From: Verrucomicrobiia bacterium
Lineage (GTDB): Bacteria > Verrucomicrobiota > Verrucomicrobiia > Limisphaerales > DSYF01
Reading direction: 5' to 3'
DNA length: 57,729 nt
Assembly (NCBI GenBank): GCA_035765895.1
Contig: DASTWL010000073.1
Span: 1 to 57,729, forward strand
The notes beneath the pieces are model-generated. The model did no database searches. It saw only the letters and a list, made by a program, of their open reading frames with translations, and was not told the DNA's origin. The first letter of the stretch is position 1. Each line of letters starts with the position of its first letter. Position numbers and translations under genes: made by a program. Positions 49,858 to 57,729 of this stretch are shown piece after piece.

Positions 49858-50514
49858 ATGGCCACCAATCCACCCCACCCCAACCGCGATCCCATCAAGG
49901 TGGCCCTCGTGGATGATGATGAAGGCATCCGCACCAGCCTCGCGGCGTTGATCCGCCGGGAACCCGCGTTTCGATTGGTGGGCGACTACGCGAACGCCGA
50001 AACCGCCGTGAAGGAAATCCCCCAACACCGGCCGGATGTGGTGTTGATGGACATCAATCTGCCGGGGATGAACGGCGTGGAATGCGTTCGCCAGCTCAAG
50101 GGCGCCCTGCCCCAGGTCCAGTTTCTCATGCTGACGGTTTATGAAGACAGCGATTCGTTGTTCAACTCGTTGAAGGCGGGCGCGAGCGGTTACCTGCTCA
50201 AGCGCACCGCCTCCGAACGCCTGCTCGATGCCATTCGCGACGTCCACGACGGCGGTTCGCCGATGTCGCCGCAACTGGCGCGGCGCGTCGTCATGTTTTT
50301 CAACCAGCCGGCCACAACGGAATCCACCATGGCCCGGCTGACCGCCGGCGAACGGGAGTTTCTGGATCAACTGGCCAAGGGTTACGCCTACAAGGAAATC
50401 GCCGACCGCATGAACATCAGCATCGACACGGTGCGGAGCTACGTGCGGACGGTTTACGAAAAGCTCCACGTCCACTCGCGCACCGAGGCGGTGGTCAAAT
50501 ACCTGCGCGGCTAG
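49858..50514 (+). CDS. LuxR/NarL-family response regulator
   Basis: 218 residues from the ATG at 49858, 4 bp after the kinase stop. Receiver domain: KVALVDDDEGIRTSLAALIR, phospho-acceptor Asp in VVLMDINLPGMNG, then LMLTVYEDSDSLFNSL and KAGASGYLLKRTASERLLDA. C-terminal GerE helix-turn-helix: LTAGEREFLDQLAKGYAYKE, then DRMNISIDTVRSYVRTVYEK. It is the partner of the frameshifted HisKA_3 kinase and may control the divergent ABC export operon (inference from position). Confidence 0.92.
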   Translation: MATNPPHPNRDPIKVALVDDDEGIRTSLAALIRREPAFRLVGDYANAETAVKEIPQHRPDVVLMDINLPGMNGVECVRQLKGALPQVQFLMLTVYEDSDSLFNSLKAGASGYLLKRTASERLLDAIRDVHDGGSPMSPQLARRVVMFFNQPATTESTMARLTAGEREFLDQLAKGYAYKEIADRMNISIDTVRSYVRTVYEKLHVHSRTEAVVKYLRG

Positions 50515-50522
50515 CGCGCTTC

Positions 50523-50628
50523 AAATAATGTCGTAGCCGACGGGATATTCGCCGACCCCTCACCCGGCCTGCGGCCACCCTCTCCCCATCGGATGGGGAG
50601 AGGGACGGGGTGAGGGGTTTCTGCTGCC
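50523..50628. repeat. Dispersed hairpin repeat, copy B (inverted relative to copy A)
   Basis: Nested perfect stems: CCCCTCACCC (50556-50565) with GGGTGAGGGG (50608-50617), and CCCTCTCCCCATC (50578-50590) with GATGGGGAGAGGG (50592-50604). The reverse complement matches 38071-38172 almost base for base. It sits between two convergent genes and could also act as a transcription stop. Confidence 0.85.
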
Positions 50629-50741
50629 ATTACAGCTTCAGAATTTGTCAAACCGCTCCAAGGCCCGCCAACGTGCGACCCCTCCCGGAAACGGATCGGC
50701 GCCGGAGGTTTTCTCCGGCGCCGAAGGAAGCGGCCACCACT

Positions 50742-52688
50742 TCAAGGCGTCGCCATCGGCTTCACCAGGCGGAAGAACATCTGGTCGCCCGAGAGCGGCC
50801 AGTTGGTCGAACTGGTGCCGGCCGACGCCGGGTAATCCAGCCACGTCGCCAGATTCGTCGTGCTTTGCAGCCCGACGCATTTGAGCCCCAGCCAGTCGAT
50901 GATGATCTTGCCCGGCGCCTGCGGACTGATGCGCAAATATCCAAACATCGGTTCGGCCAGGTTGGCGATCCGGACGGGGTCCGTGCCCGTCCAACTGTCC
51001 AGCGGCAGCGTGTAGCTGTTCTGCCCGGGCAACGTCCGGATGTAACGCACGTGATCCTTCGTTGGCGCGGCCTCGTTGTCGGCCCCGTTCATGGAATACT
51101 TGTATTGCAGGCGGAGATTGTTCCCCGCCGGAACCGGCAACGTGAGGGTGTAGGTGTCCGAATTGCTCACCCGGCTCATGAGGTAGTTTGTGGCCACGCC
51201 GTTGGTGTTGCCCCAGCCCCACCAGCCGAGGAAATCACCATTCAGGTAGATGGTCTGCGAACCGTCGTAGGTCGTCGCGTCCGTGGCCACCGCCCCCTTC
51301 ATGTCGATGGAAAAGGTGACGAAGTTGGTCTGGTCGATGATGTCGCACGGTTCGACGTCGTTGTAGAACAGCACCGCAAGGGTCTGCGTCGGACTCGTCA
51401 CGGTGAACTGGCGGTCATTGCCGCCGGTGCTGAGCGGGCTTTCCCAGCCGCTGTTGGGCGCGGTTGCGCTGCTGTTCCAGAACTTGAACTTCTGGCAGCC
51501 GCCCAGCGGCCACCACAAATTGACCACGCCACTGTAAATGTTGGTGTTGGCCGCCTGATTGTTGGTCAGCTCCAGCGACAGATCGTAATTGTTGAACTGG
51601 CCGCGCGCATAGACGTGGTCGTAGCCGGGCGTAAACCGCCCGAGCGCCGTCTGCACGGACATGTCCACGCTCAACGTGATCTGGTTGGTCGGATCGTTCA
51701 ACGTGCGGTCCGCCCAGTAATCCGCGGGCGCCGCCATGTCCATGTTCGTGAGCGTCAACTCCCGTGCGTTGCCGCAAATGAACGCAGGCGATTCATCCCC
51801 CGGAAACGTGGCCCAATACTTGTATTGCGCCTTGCTGCCCTGGTAGCCGACGATGTCAAACGTGTTGGTGAACACGGACGAGGTGCCCACGCGGAACAGT
51901 TGATTCGACGGCGTCACCGTCCAGCCGTTGAAGGTGCCCTTCACGTGCACTTCGTCACTGCTGGGGTCGAAGCTGCTGGGATCGGACGGGCTGACGTTGA
52001 AGATGGCGATGGGCACCTCCATGTTCACGCTGAAGAACACGTGGTTCGTCGGCGCCGGAGCCGGGTCGCCCGCCAGCCAGCGGCCGTGCGGCAAATCCAG
52101 CCGGAAGGTCACCAGTTGATTGTCATTCGTGGTCGTGACGGACAGATTGCCGTCCTTGCCGAATCCCGGACCGATCGCAACATTCCAGTCCCCGGCCTTC
52201 CGGAACTTGAAATCATAGCTGCCCGCCGTCGGAACCACGTAGGCGCCCTCGTAAAGGCCGGCGCCCTGATTCGTCAGCGTCACCACCGGCGTCGTCCAGC
52301 CGTTGAACGAGCCCATCACGTCCCAGCCATGGCCCGGGTCCTCATAGCCGACGCGGTCGCTCTGGGGATTCCAGCCATCGTTGCGCACGCCCGGGAACCA
52401 GCGGAAGGTGAAATTGCCGTTGGTGTCGTAGAGAGAGCGGACGTTGCTGCCGGGCCAGCTCGAGGACCACGAACCCGGCGTGATTTTCCATTCATGCGCC
52501 GCGCCCGGCGTGTGGCCGTAAATGCTCAGAACATAGGAACCATCCCCGTTGTCGGACATTGGATTGGCACCGGGATCCCACGCGGGCGTCTGATAATCTC
52601 CCGCCACGTAATAGGACTGGGCCTCGGAGTTGGGCACGCAGGCAACGACGACGGCGGCCGCTGCGAACAGGGTCAATGTGAGTTTCAT
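50742..52688 (-). CDS. Secreted protein with starch-binding-like repeats
   Basis: 648 residues from the ATG at 52688, which opens a signal peptide (MKLTLTLFAAAAVVVACVPN); an upstream in-frame start adds 17 residues. It has a chain of beta-sandwich modules with the FNGW motif of starch-binding or pullulanase-type domains: GWDVMGSFNGWTTPVVTL, EVHVKGTFNGWTVTPSNQLF, HVYARGQFNNYDLSLELT and IYLNGDFLGWWGWG, joined by YDFKFRKAGD and AQYKYW-type strands. It ends in the secreted-protein tail 'LQSTTNLATWLDYPASAGTS...FFRLVKP'. It faces a prepilin gene and a GH13 enzyme across the divergent region, suggesting joint use of alpha-glucans (inference). Confidence 0.8.
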   Translation of the reverse strand: MKLTLTLFAAAAVVVACVPNSEAQSYYVAGDYQTPAWDPGANPMSDNGDGSYVLSIYGHTPGAAHEWKITPGSWSSSWPGSNVRSLYDTNGNFTFRWFPGVRNDGWNPQSDRVGYEDPGHGWDVMGSFNGWTTPVVTLTNQGAGLYEGAYVVPTAGSYDFKFRKAGDWNVAIGPGFGKDGNLSVTTTNDNQLVTFRLDLPHGRWLAGDPAPAPTNHVFFSVNMEVPIAIFNVSPSDPSSFDPSSDEVHVKGTFNGWTVTPSNQLFRVGTSSVFTNTFDIVGYQGSKAQYKYWATFPGDESPAFICGNARELTLTNMDMAAPADYWADRTLNDPTNQITLSVDMSVQTALGRFTPGYDHVYARGQFNNYDLSLELTNNQAANTNIYSGVVNLWWPLGGCQKFKFWNSSATAPNSGWESPLSTGGNDRQFTVTSPTQTLAVLFYNDVEPCDIIDQTNFVTFSIDMKGAVATDATTYDGSQTIYLNGDFLGWWGWGNTNGVATNYLMSRVSNSDTYTLTLPVPAGNNLRLQYKYSMNGADNEAAPTKDHVRYIRTLPGQNSYTLPLDSWTGTDPVRIANLAEPMFGYLRISPQAPGKIIIDWLGLKCVGLQSTTNLATWLDYPASAGTSSTNWPLSGDQMFFRLVKPMATP

Positions 52689-52799
52689 AGTTTTGCGCTG
52701 CACCAAAGAATCAACGCCTGCCGGTGTTGGTGGCTGCACGTGACCGGCGCGGTGACTTTGGGTTACCTGCGCACACTAGGATTGCCCGCCGCAACCGTC

Positions 52800-52819
52800 C
52801 ACCGCACGTTTGTGCGGTG
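52800..52819. promoter_or_regulatory. 20-bp palindrome in the divergent region (candidate operator)
   Basis: CACCGCAC (52800-52807), GTTT, GTGCGGTG (52812-52819) form a perfect 8+8 inverted repeat in the 281-bp gap between the starch-binding protein and the prepilin gene. No T-run follows on either strand. It could bind a dimeric regulator of both genes. A regulator gene is not adjacent. Confidence 0.4.
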
Positions 52820-52969
52820 ACCGCCCGCCGCGCCCGGCGACCACACAAACATGCGGTGGCAGCGCATCGTTGCGAGTGTTAGGGTCGCATCATCCAGCAC
52901 CTTAATTGCCGGCATCAGACCCGCTGCTCCCAACGTTGCGTCGGCAAGCCGAGCCCGCTGCCAATTGAT

Positions 52970-53770
52970 ATGCATTCTGCGAAACAACTCCGGTCCGCCC
53001 CGCGGGGCGGCTTTACCCTCATCGAACTCCTGGTGGTCATTGCCATCATCGCCATCCTGGCGGCCATGCTGCTGCCCGCCCTCGGCCGCGCCAAAGCCAA
53101 GGCGCAGGGCATCAGCTGCATCAACAACCTGAAACAACTCCAACTCGGCTGGTTCATGTATTCCGGCGACAACGATGACAAGATTGTTTCGACCGGCGGC
53201 CAGCAGGTGCTGGTGACAGACCCGAATGATCCCGCGGCCCAGCCGGGCGGCACCAAGGCCAACTGGGTGCTTGGCAACGTGGCCGACACCAATCCGGACC
53301 TGATTCGCAAGGGCCTGCTCTACCCGTTTCTGAACAAGCTGGAAGTTTACAAATGCCCCGCCGACCGCAAGCTCGGCACCAGCGGCCAGCCCACGCTCCG
53401 CAGCATGTCCATGAACGCCTGGATGAATCCGCTCAACACCGAAGGGCTGCTCGACGGAGTCAGCTACACCATCTTTCGCAAGCAAGCCAACCTCCGCAAA
53501 CCATCGGAAATCTGGGTGACCATTGATGAAAATCCGGAAACGATCAACGACGGCTGGTTTCTGGTGCGACCGCAAACGCCGTCCCAATGGCGCGACATTC
53601 CCGCTTCCTATCACAACAACGCCGGCGGCCTTTCGTTCGCCGACGGTCACGCCGAAATCAAACGCTGGACCGACAGCGGCGTCCTCCACAATCCCGTGGT
53701 CGGCATGCGCAAGGACGGCAGTTCGTCCGACCTGACCTGGCTCCAGGAACGCACCACCACGCCGCCTTGA
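52970..53770 (+). CDS. H-X9-DG prepilin-type secreted protein
   Basis: 266 residues. The leader [14 protein letters not shown] has canonical G|F cleavage before [20 protein letters not shown]. Then come the family features: [40 protein letters not shown], and H-X9-DG near the C terminus ([12 protein letters not shown]). This is the pilin-like family expanded in Verrucomicrobiota and Planctomycetota, probably processed by prepilin peptidase and held in or released from the envelope. Its role is unknown. It is the second such protein in the window and precedes the GH13 gene by about 150 bp on the same strand. Confidence 0.88.
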   Translation: MHSAKQLRSAPRGGFTLIELLVVIAIIAILAAMLLPALGRAKAKAQGISCINNLKQLQLGWFMYSGDNDDKIVSTGGQQVLVTDPNDPAAQPGGTKANWVLGNVADTNPDLIRKGLLYPFLNKLEVYKCPADRKLGTSGQPTLRSMSMNAWMNPLNTEGLLDGVSYTIFRKQANLRKPSEIWVTIDENPETINDGWFLVRPQTPSQWRDIPASYHNNAGGLSFADGHAEIKRWTDSGVLHNPVVGMRKDGSSSDLTWLQERTTTPP

Positions 53771-53920
53771 GGCCGCCGCTCCGGGACGTCTTGTGATTTG
53801 GGTCATGCCTCAACGTTCCGCCACCGCCCGGCGCCCTGCCGCACAAAGATGCGGTAGCCGTGCGCCGCGGGCTGCCGTTTAATGGCCGCGCTTCCCCCAT
53901 AACCGGTGAACGTCAATTCC

Positions 53921-55297
53921 ATGATTCGCAAAATGTCGCTTGGGCTGGCCGCGTTGCTGCTGGCCATCGCCGCCCTCGGCCAGAACAACCTCGCGCAGCC
54001 GGCCGCCCGACCGGCCCCCGCCTGGCTGCGCAGCGGCGTCGTGTATGAAATTTTTCCGCGCAACTTTTCGGCCACCGGCGATTTCAACGGCATCACGGCG
54101 CGGCTCGATGAACTGCGCGACCTGGGCGTCAACGTCCTCTGGTTGATGCCCATTCACCCAATTGGCGAACAGCAACGCAAAGGCACGCTGGGCAGCCCCT
54201 ACGCGGTGAAGGATTACTACGCCATCAACCCCGACTACGGCACCACGAATGACTTCCGCCGCCTGGTCACCGAAGCGCACCGGCGCAAGCTGAAGGTCAT
54301 CCTGGATCTCGTCGCCAACCACACCGCGTGGGACAGCGTGATGATGCAGCACCGGGACTTTTACAAGCAGGACGCCCAGGGCCACATTCTGCCGCCGGTG
54401 CCGGAATGGAGCGACGTGGCGGGCCTGAACTACGCCAGCCCCGAACTGCGGCAATACATGATCCGCATGCTCACCTATTGGGTGCGGGACTTTGGCGTCG
54501 ATGGTTTTCGCTGCGACGTGGCCTACATGGTGCCGACGGACTTTTGGGAACAGGCGCGCACCGCGCTCGAACAGGTGAAGCCCGACATCATGCTGCTCGC
54601 CGAGGCCAGCAAGCCGGAACTCCTGCTCAAGGCCTTCGACGCCGATTATTCCTGGCCGTTGCACGCCACGCTCAACCGCGTGTTGATCGAGGGCGCGCCC
54701 GCGTCGCAATTTGAGGCCTGCTGGGAACAGGACCGCCGCGAATTTCCCCCGGGTGCGCTGCACTTGCGCATCTCGGACAACCACGACGAAGCCCGTGCCG
54801 TGGCCCGCTTTGGCATCCGCGGCGCGCTGGCGGCCGAAGTGCTCATGCTCACGCTGGACGGCGTCCCCCTGCTCTACAACGGCATGGAAGTCGGCGACGC
54901 CACCGAATCGGGCGACCCGGCCTTGTTTGAAAAGATGCCCATCTTCTGGCGGCCCAAGGAGCGTCCGCCCTTGCGCGACATTTACCGCGGCCTCATCCAG
55001 TTGCGCCGGAGCCATGCCGCGTTTCAAAACGACCGCGTGGTCTGGCTCCGCAATTCCGCCGAGACCAGCGTGGTCACCTTTGAACGCGCCGACGGCCGCG
55101 AGCAATTCATCGTGGTGATCAACTTCTCCAACCGTCCGGTCACCGCAACGGTCCAGGCGCCGGCCGAAAGAGATTATGCGCCCGTAAAAATCGCCGGTCA
55201 GGCGGACAAGCCCGACGACTCGTTTCCGCAACTTCACCTTGGCCCCTTCGAATGGCGGCTCTATCGTAACACCCCCTCCCAGGAAGCCCGGCGCTGA
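53921..55297 (+). CDS. Secreted GH13 alpha-amylase-family enzyme
   Basis: 458 residues from the ATG at 53921, which opens a signal peptide (MIRKMSLGLAALLLAIAALG); a GTG at 53906 adds 5 residues. The GH13 regions are in order: LGVNVLWLMPIHPI, ILDLVANHTAWDS, DGFRCDVAYM (nucleophile Asp), MLLAEASKPELL (acid/base Glu) and RISDNHDEARAVA (third catalytic Asp). The C-terminal beta-domain is IVVINFSNRPVTATV. It is short for the family, with no carbohydrate-binding module of its own. The secreted starch-binding-like protein at 50742 may supply that function. It probably cleaves alpha-1,4-glucans outside the cytoplasm. Confidence 0.92.
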   Translation: MIRKMSLGLAALLLAIAALGQNNLAQPAARPAPAWLRSGVVYEIFPRNFSATGDFNGITARLDELRDLGVNVLWLMPIHPIGEQQRKGTLGSPYAVKDYYAINPDYGTTNDFRRLVTEAHRRKLKVILDLVANHTAWDSVMMQHRDFYKQDAQGHILPPVPEWSDVAGLNYASPELRQYMIRMLTYWVRDFGVDGFRCDVAYMVPTDFWEQARTALEQVKPDIMLLAEASKPELLLKAFDADYSWPLHATLNRVLIEGAPASQFEACWEQDRREFPPGALHLRISDNHDEARAVARFGIRGALAAEVLMLTLDGVPLLYNGMEVGDATESGDPALFEKMPIFWRPKERPPLRDIYRGLIQLRRSHAAFQNDRVVWLRNSAETSVVTFERADGREQFIVVINFSNRPVTATVQAPAERDYAPVKIAGQADKPDDSFPQLHLGPFEWRLYRNTPSQEARR

Positions 55298-55346
55298 CGC
55301 GGTAACCAAACCTGCAGGCTTACCACTTAACTCAGTCCCTCGTCCC

Positions 55347-55468
55347 CGGAGCGCCGACGTCCTCGTCGGCTTTAACCAAACGAACAGCCGGGTTGGTTGG
55401 ATAAAATGACAATCCGGGCGCATCTTGTAATTTGAACCTCCAAAGCCGGTCTGGAAACCGGCGCTCCG
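55347..55468. mobile_element. MITE-like element, copy 1
   Basis: 122 bp bounded by a perfect 10-bp terminal inverted repeat: CGGAGCGCCG (55347-55356) and CGGCGCTCCG (55459-55468). Inside are ACG-rich hairpin, TTTAACCAAACGAA, GCCGGGTTGGTTGG and CCAAAGCCGGT. Same length and order as copy 2. There is no coding capacity. It is part of the 780-bp gene-free stretch between 55297 and 56080; the remainder has repeat fragments only (for example GGTGGCCGGAGGCCGGATGA near 55805, related to copies A and B). Confidence 0.7.
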
Positions 55469-55671
55469 CCTGAATGGGAGCGCGCGGGGCGCGAAGCGTC
55501 AGCCGCAACGGGTCGCAGGCAGAAAGATCATCCAGATTTTCCGGGACGGTCGTCGGTGTTCGGGAGTGCTGCGGCTGGGGACGGCCGCGCTCCGCCAGTT
55601 CAGAAGCGCAAGGCGCAAAAATCAGGATTGCGGAATCTCCCACCATCGCATCGCGAGCGTGGCCACGCCCC

Positions 55672-55793
55672 CGGAGCGCCGACGGCCACGTCGGCTTTAA
55701 CCAAACGAAAGGCCGGGTTGGTTGGATGGAATCGTGAACCGGGCGGGCACTGGAATTTGAACGTCCAAAGCCGGTCTGAAGACCGGCGCTCCG
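55672..55793. mobile_element. MITE-like element, copy 2
   Basis: 122 bp, terminal inverted repeat CGGAGCGCCG (55672-55681) and CGGCGCTCCG (55784-55793), direct orientation relative to copy 1 and starting exactly 325 bp after it. Internal sequence differs at a moderate number of positions, so the copies are not from a very recent event. Confidence 0.7.
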
Positions 55794-56079
55794 GTTCATG
55801 AAAAAGGTGGCCGGAGGCCGGATGAGGGGCTGGGGAGACGGCGAAGGATGGCGGAATTTCCCGCAGTGCCCAATGGCTGGATGCCCCACGGTGACGCGAA
55901 GAGCGCGTGCGGCGACGGGCACTTCTTCACGTCCCCGGGGACATGCAAGTCGCGCCGGAAATGCCCCGGGTGAATGGCGCGAATGCAGCGGACCCCAAAA
56001 ACTCAAGTTTGTCCGGATTGAACGGCAACGGGAGCGTTGTAACTTGCCGTGCCTGGTTGGAAACAACGCGGAAGACGTT

Positions 56080-56619
56080 ATGAAACTCAAACTCAATCTT
56101 GTCAGCGGCAACCGTTGGAAGCCGCTTCCGACCACCAGTGCCGTCCGCACTTTGGCCGGAGCCGGTGGCACCACGACAACTTCAACCCACGCGCAGCCCG
56201 GCACGCGCCGCATCCTGGTGGTGGATGACGACGCCGTCGTGCGCAAGACCACCGAAATGAAATTGCGCGCCGAAGGTTACGACGTCATCACGGCCGAGGA
56301 CGGCCCGTCCGCCCTCGCCGCCACGCGCATCCAACGCCCCGACCTGATTCTGCTCGATCTCGAATTCCCGCCGGATCCAACCATGACCTGGGACGGATTC
56401 CGCCTCATGGAATGGCTGCAACGCGCCGAACCGCGGCCCATCCCGGTGATCCTTTTTACCGGCTGCCAGGACAAGGACCTCTCCGAACGTGCGGCGCTCG
56501 CCGGAGCCACGGGCTTTTTCCAAAAGCCCCTGCTGTTCGGACCGCTGTTCGCGCTGATTCAATGGCAGCTCAACGGCAAATCATCCGGCCGGGAACAATC
56601 CTCGCCCGGCGCGGCCTGA
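56080..56619 (+). CDS. Single-domain response regulator
   Basis: 179 residues from the ATG at 56080; longer in-frame starts read through repeat-derived sequence. After a flexible N-terminal tail of about 45 residues comes one receiver domain: RRILVVDDDAVVRKTTEMKL, phospho-acceptor Asp in DLILLDLEFPPDP, the Thr in ILFTGCQDKD, and the Lys in GATGFFQKPLLFGPLF. There is no output domain. Such stand-alone receivers relay phosphate or act on chemotaxis, motility or kinases. No partner kinase is adjacent. It is convergent with the lactonase-family gene, with 1 bp between stops. Confidence 0.85.
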   Translation: MKLKLNLVSGNRWKPLPTTSAVRTLAGAGGTTTTSTHAQPGTRRILVVDDDAVVRKTTEMKLRAEGYDVITAEDGPSALAATRIQRPDLILLDLEFPPDPTMTWDGFRLMEWLQRAEPRPIPVILFTGCQDKDLSERAALAGATGFFQKPLLFGPLFALIQWQLNGKSSGREQSSPGAA

Positions 56620-56620
56620 A

Positions 56621-57729
56621 TCACATCGCCGGAACAAATTTGACATCGACCGGTGCCCCGACGGAACGCACCTGCTGTGTCGGCTCAAGGTGTCCCGAAG
56701 TTGCAGCAACGCGGAAGACCGTGACCGTTGCCGATTTCTGGTTCGCCACAATCAGCCACCGGCCGGAGGGATCGAGCCCCATGCCGCGCGGCACCTCGCC
56801 GCCGCTGTCCACATCCGTCTCCCAACTCAGCCGCCCGTCTGCCGGCGCCACGCGCAGCACCGCTATCCGGTTCAATCCCCGCACTGATGCGTAAATAAAC
56901 CGGCCGTCCGGACGAACGATGATTTCCGCGCCCGTAAACGCATCCGCATGTTTCACCCCGGGCGGCAGCAGGGAAAGGGTCTGGCGCAGTGCCAGCGTTC
57001 CCGTGGCCGCCTGCCACGCAAAGACCGTCACGGTGCAGGCCATTTCGTTGATGACGTAGGCGGTTTTGCCGTCTGGACTGAACGCGATGTGCCGCGGACC
57101 GGAACCGGGCGGCACGGCGGCGAAGGCCGGTTCGTTGGGTGTCAATGCGCCATCGGCCGCATTGATGCCGTAAACGCGCACCTCATCCGTTCCCAGATCG
57201 CACGCGAGGACGAACTGTCCACCCGGCGCCGTCACCGCCGCATGCACATGCGGCCCCGCCTGTCGCCGCTCGTTCACGCTGTGCCCGTGATGCTGCACCA
57301 CGGTGCCCGCGCGCAATCGCCCGTCCGCCGCGACATGAAAGGATTTGAGGCTTCCGCTGTTGTAGTTCGCCACCAGCACAACCCGGCCGGCGGCATCCAC
57401 GCTCACATGACACGGCCCCACGCCGCCCGAAGATTCCTGCTCGCGCAACGTAAGCCGGCCCGTGTGCTGGTCCACCGCGAACACGCTGACCGCGCCATTC
57501 GTGGACTCCGCCCGCGTGGCCGCGTAAAGCCAGTGGCCATTGGGTGAGACGGCCAGGAAGTTGGGATTCGGCACGGCCGCTGCGAGTTCGGGTGCGGAAA
57601 GCGCACCCGTGGTGCCATCCAGTTTGGCGACGTAGATGCCGCGGCTCAGGGCATTGGTAAACGTCCCGAAATACACCCACGCATCGCGCGCCCAGACACC
57701 CGGCGCACCGCTCAAGGCGACCGCCACCA
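56621..57729 (-). CDS. Lactonase-family seven-bladed beta-propeller protein (runs off right edge)
   Basis: At least 368 residues; the frame is open to the window edge, and the first residues (VALSGAPGVWARDAWVYFGT) look like the end of a signal peptide, so the start lies outside or at the edge. Blade repeats have the YbhE/6-phosphogluconolactonase character: YFGTFTNALSRGIYVAKLDG, PNFLAVSPNGHWLYAATRAE, GPRHIAFSPDGKTAYVINEM, and GMGLDPSGRWLIVANQKSAT. HVHAAVTAPGGQFVLACDLG has the His-rich blade turn of the family. Secreted members in this phylum are mostly uncharacterised, so lactonase activity is not assured. Confidence 0.85.
   Translation of the reverse strand, partial: VAVALSGAPGVWARDAWVYFGTFTNALSRGIYVAKLDGTTGALSAPELAAAVPNPNFLAVSPNGHWLYAATRAESTNGAVSVFAVDQHTGRLTLREQESSGGVGPCHVSVDAAGRVVLVANYNSGSLKSFHVAADGRLRAGTVVQHHGHSVNERRQAGPHVHAAVTAPGGQFVLACDLGTDEVRVYGINAADGALTPNEPAFAAVPPGSGPRHIAFSPDGKTAYVINEMACTVTVFAWQAATGTLALRQTLSLLPPGVKHADAFTGAEIIVRPDGRFIYASVRGLNRIAVLRVAPADGRLSWETDVDSGGEVPRGMGLDPSGRWLIVANQKSATVTVFRVAATSGHLEPTQQVRSVGAPVDVKFVPAM

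Overview
The window looks like a piece of a Verrucomicrobiota chromosome, probably from the Pedosphaerales/Limisphaerales side of the phylum. This is inferred from gene content and style rather than from a marker gene: GC-rich coding sequence, H-X9-DG prepilin-type proteins, secreted RCC1-repeat and fibronectin-like proteins ending in 'FYRV'-type tails, a mosaic type II secretion (T2SS) locus, and many small hairpin repeats. There are no rRNA or tRNA genes, no CRISPR array, no phage and no transposase.

Layout. 1-7.4 kb: housekeeping genes, mostly on the minus strand (start of a XerC/D recombinase, topoisomerase III, a REC-PAS regulator, mnmE, a Yip1-like membrane protein), then a lipoprotein and a FtsB/DivIC-like protein on plus. 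7.4-13.9 kb: a sigma70-like promoter and a run of secreted or membrane proteins, headed by a large protein with a C-terminal alpha/beta-hydrolase domain that is broken by a one-base frameshift. 13.97-14.24 kb: an array of about 12 palindromes spaced exactly 21 bp apart. 14.5-17.7 kb: a fibronectin III protein with a clean terminator, then a cobalamin riboswitch leading a secreted protein and a fusion of a Cys-rich CWC domain to an H-X9-DG prepilin. 17.7-23.0 kb: a TPR protein, two small envelope proteins, a fucose-isomerase-like protein and a beta-CASP-like metallo-hydrolase.

23.0-39.8 kb is the core of the window. A near-perfect sigma54 promoter with upstream palindromes precedes a small secreted protein and a T2SS gene run (gspE-F-G-H-I-J-K-L-M-C-like, then a secretin split into an N-domain protein and a pore protein). 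The run ends in a membrane histidine kinase and an NtrC-class sigma54 activator. This suggests a self-contained sigma54-controlled secretion locus.

39.8-43.4 kb: two secreted RCC1 proteins and an Ig-like protein on minus, plus a truncated remnant. The block is flanked by 64-bp direct repeats of the 3' end of the NtrC-class gene, as if it were inserted there. 44-50.5 kb: a MacAB-type ABC export operon (minus), divergent from a LuxR-type two-component pair whose sensor gene is frameshifted. 50.7-55.3 kb: a secreted starch-binding-like protein, divergent from an H-X9-DG prepilin and a secreted GH13 alpha-amylase-family enzyme. 55.3-57.7 kb: two copies of a 122-bp MITE-like element with 10-bp terminal inverted repeats, a single-domain response regulator, and most of a beta-propeller lactonase-family protein that runs off the right edge.
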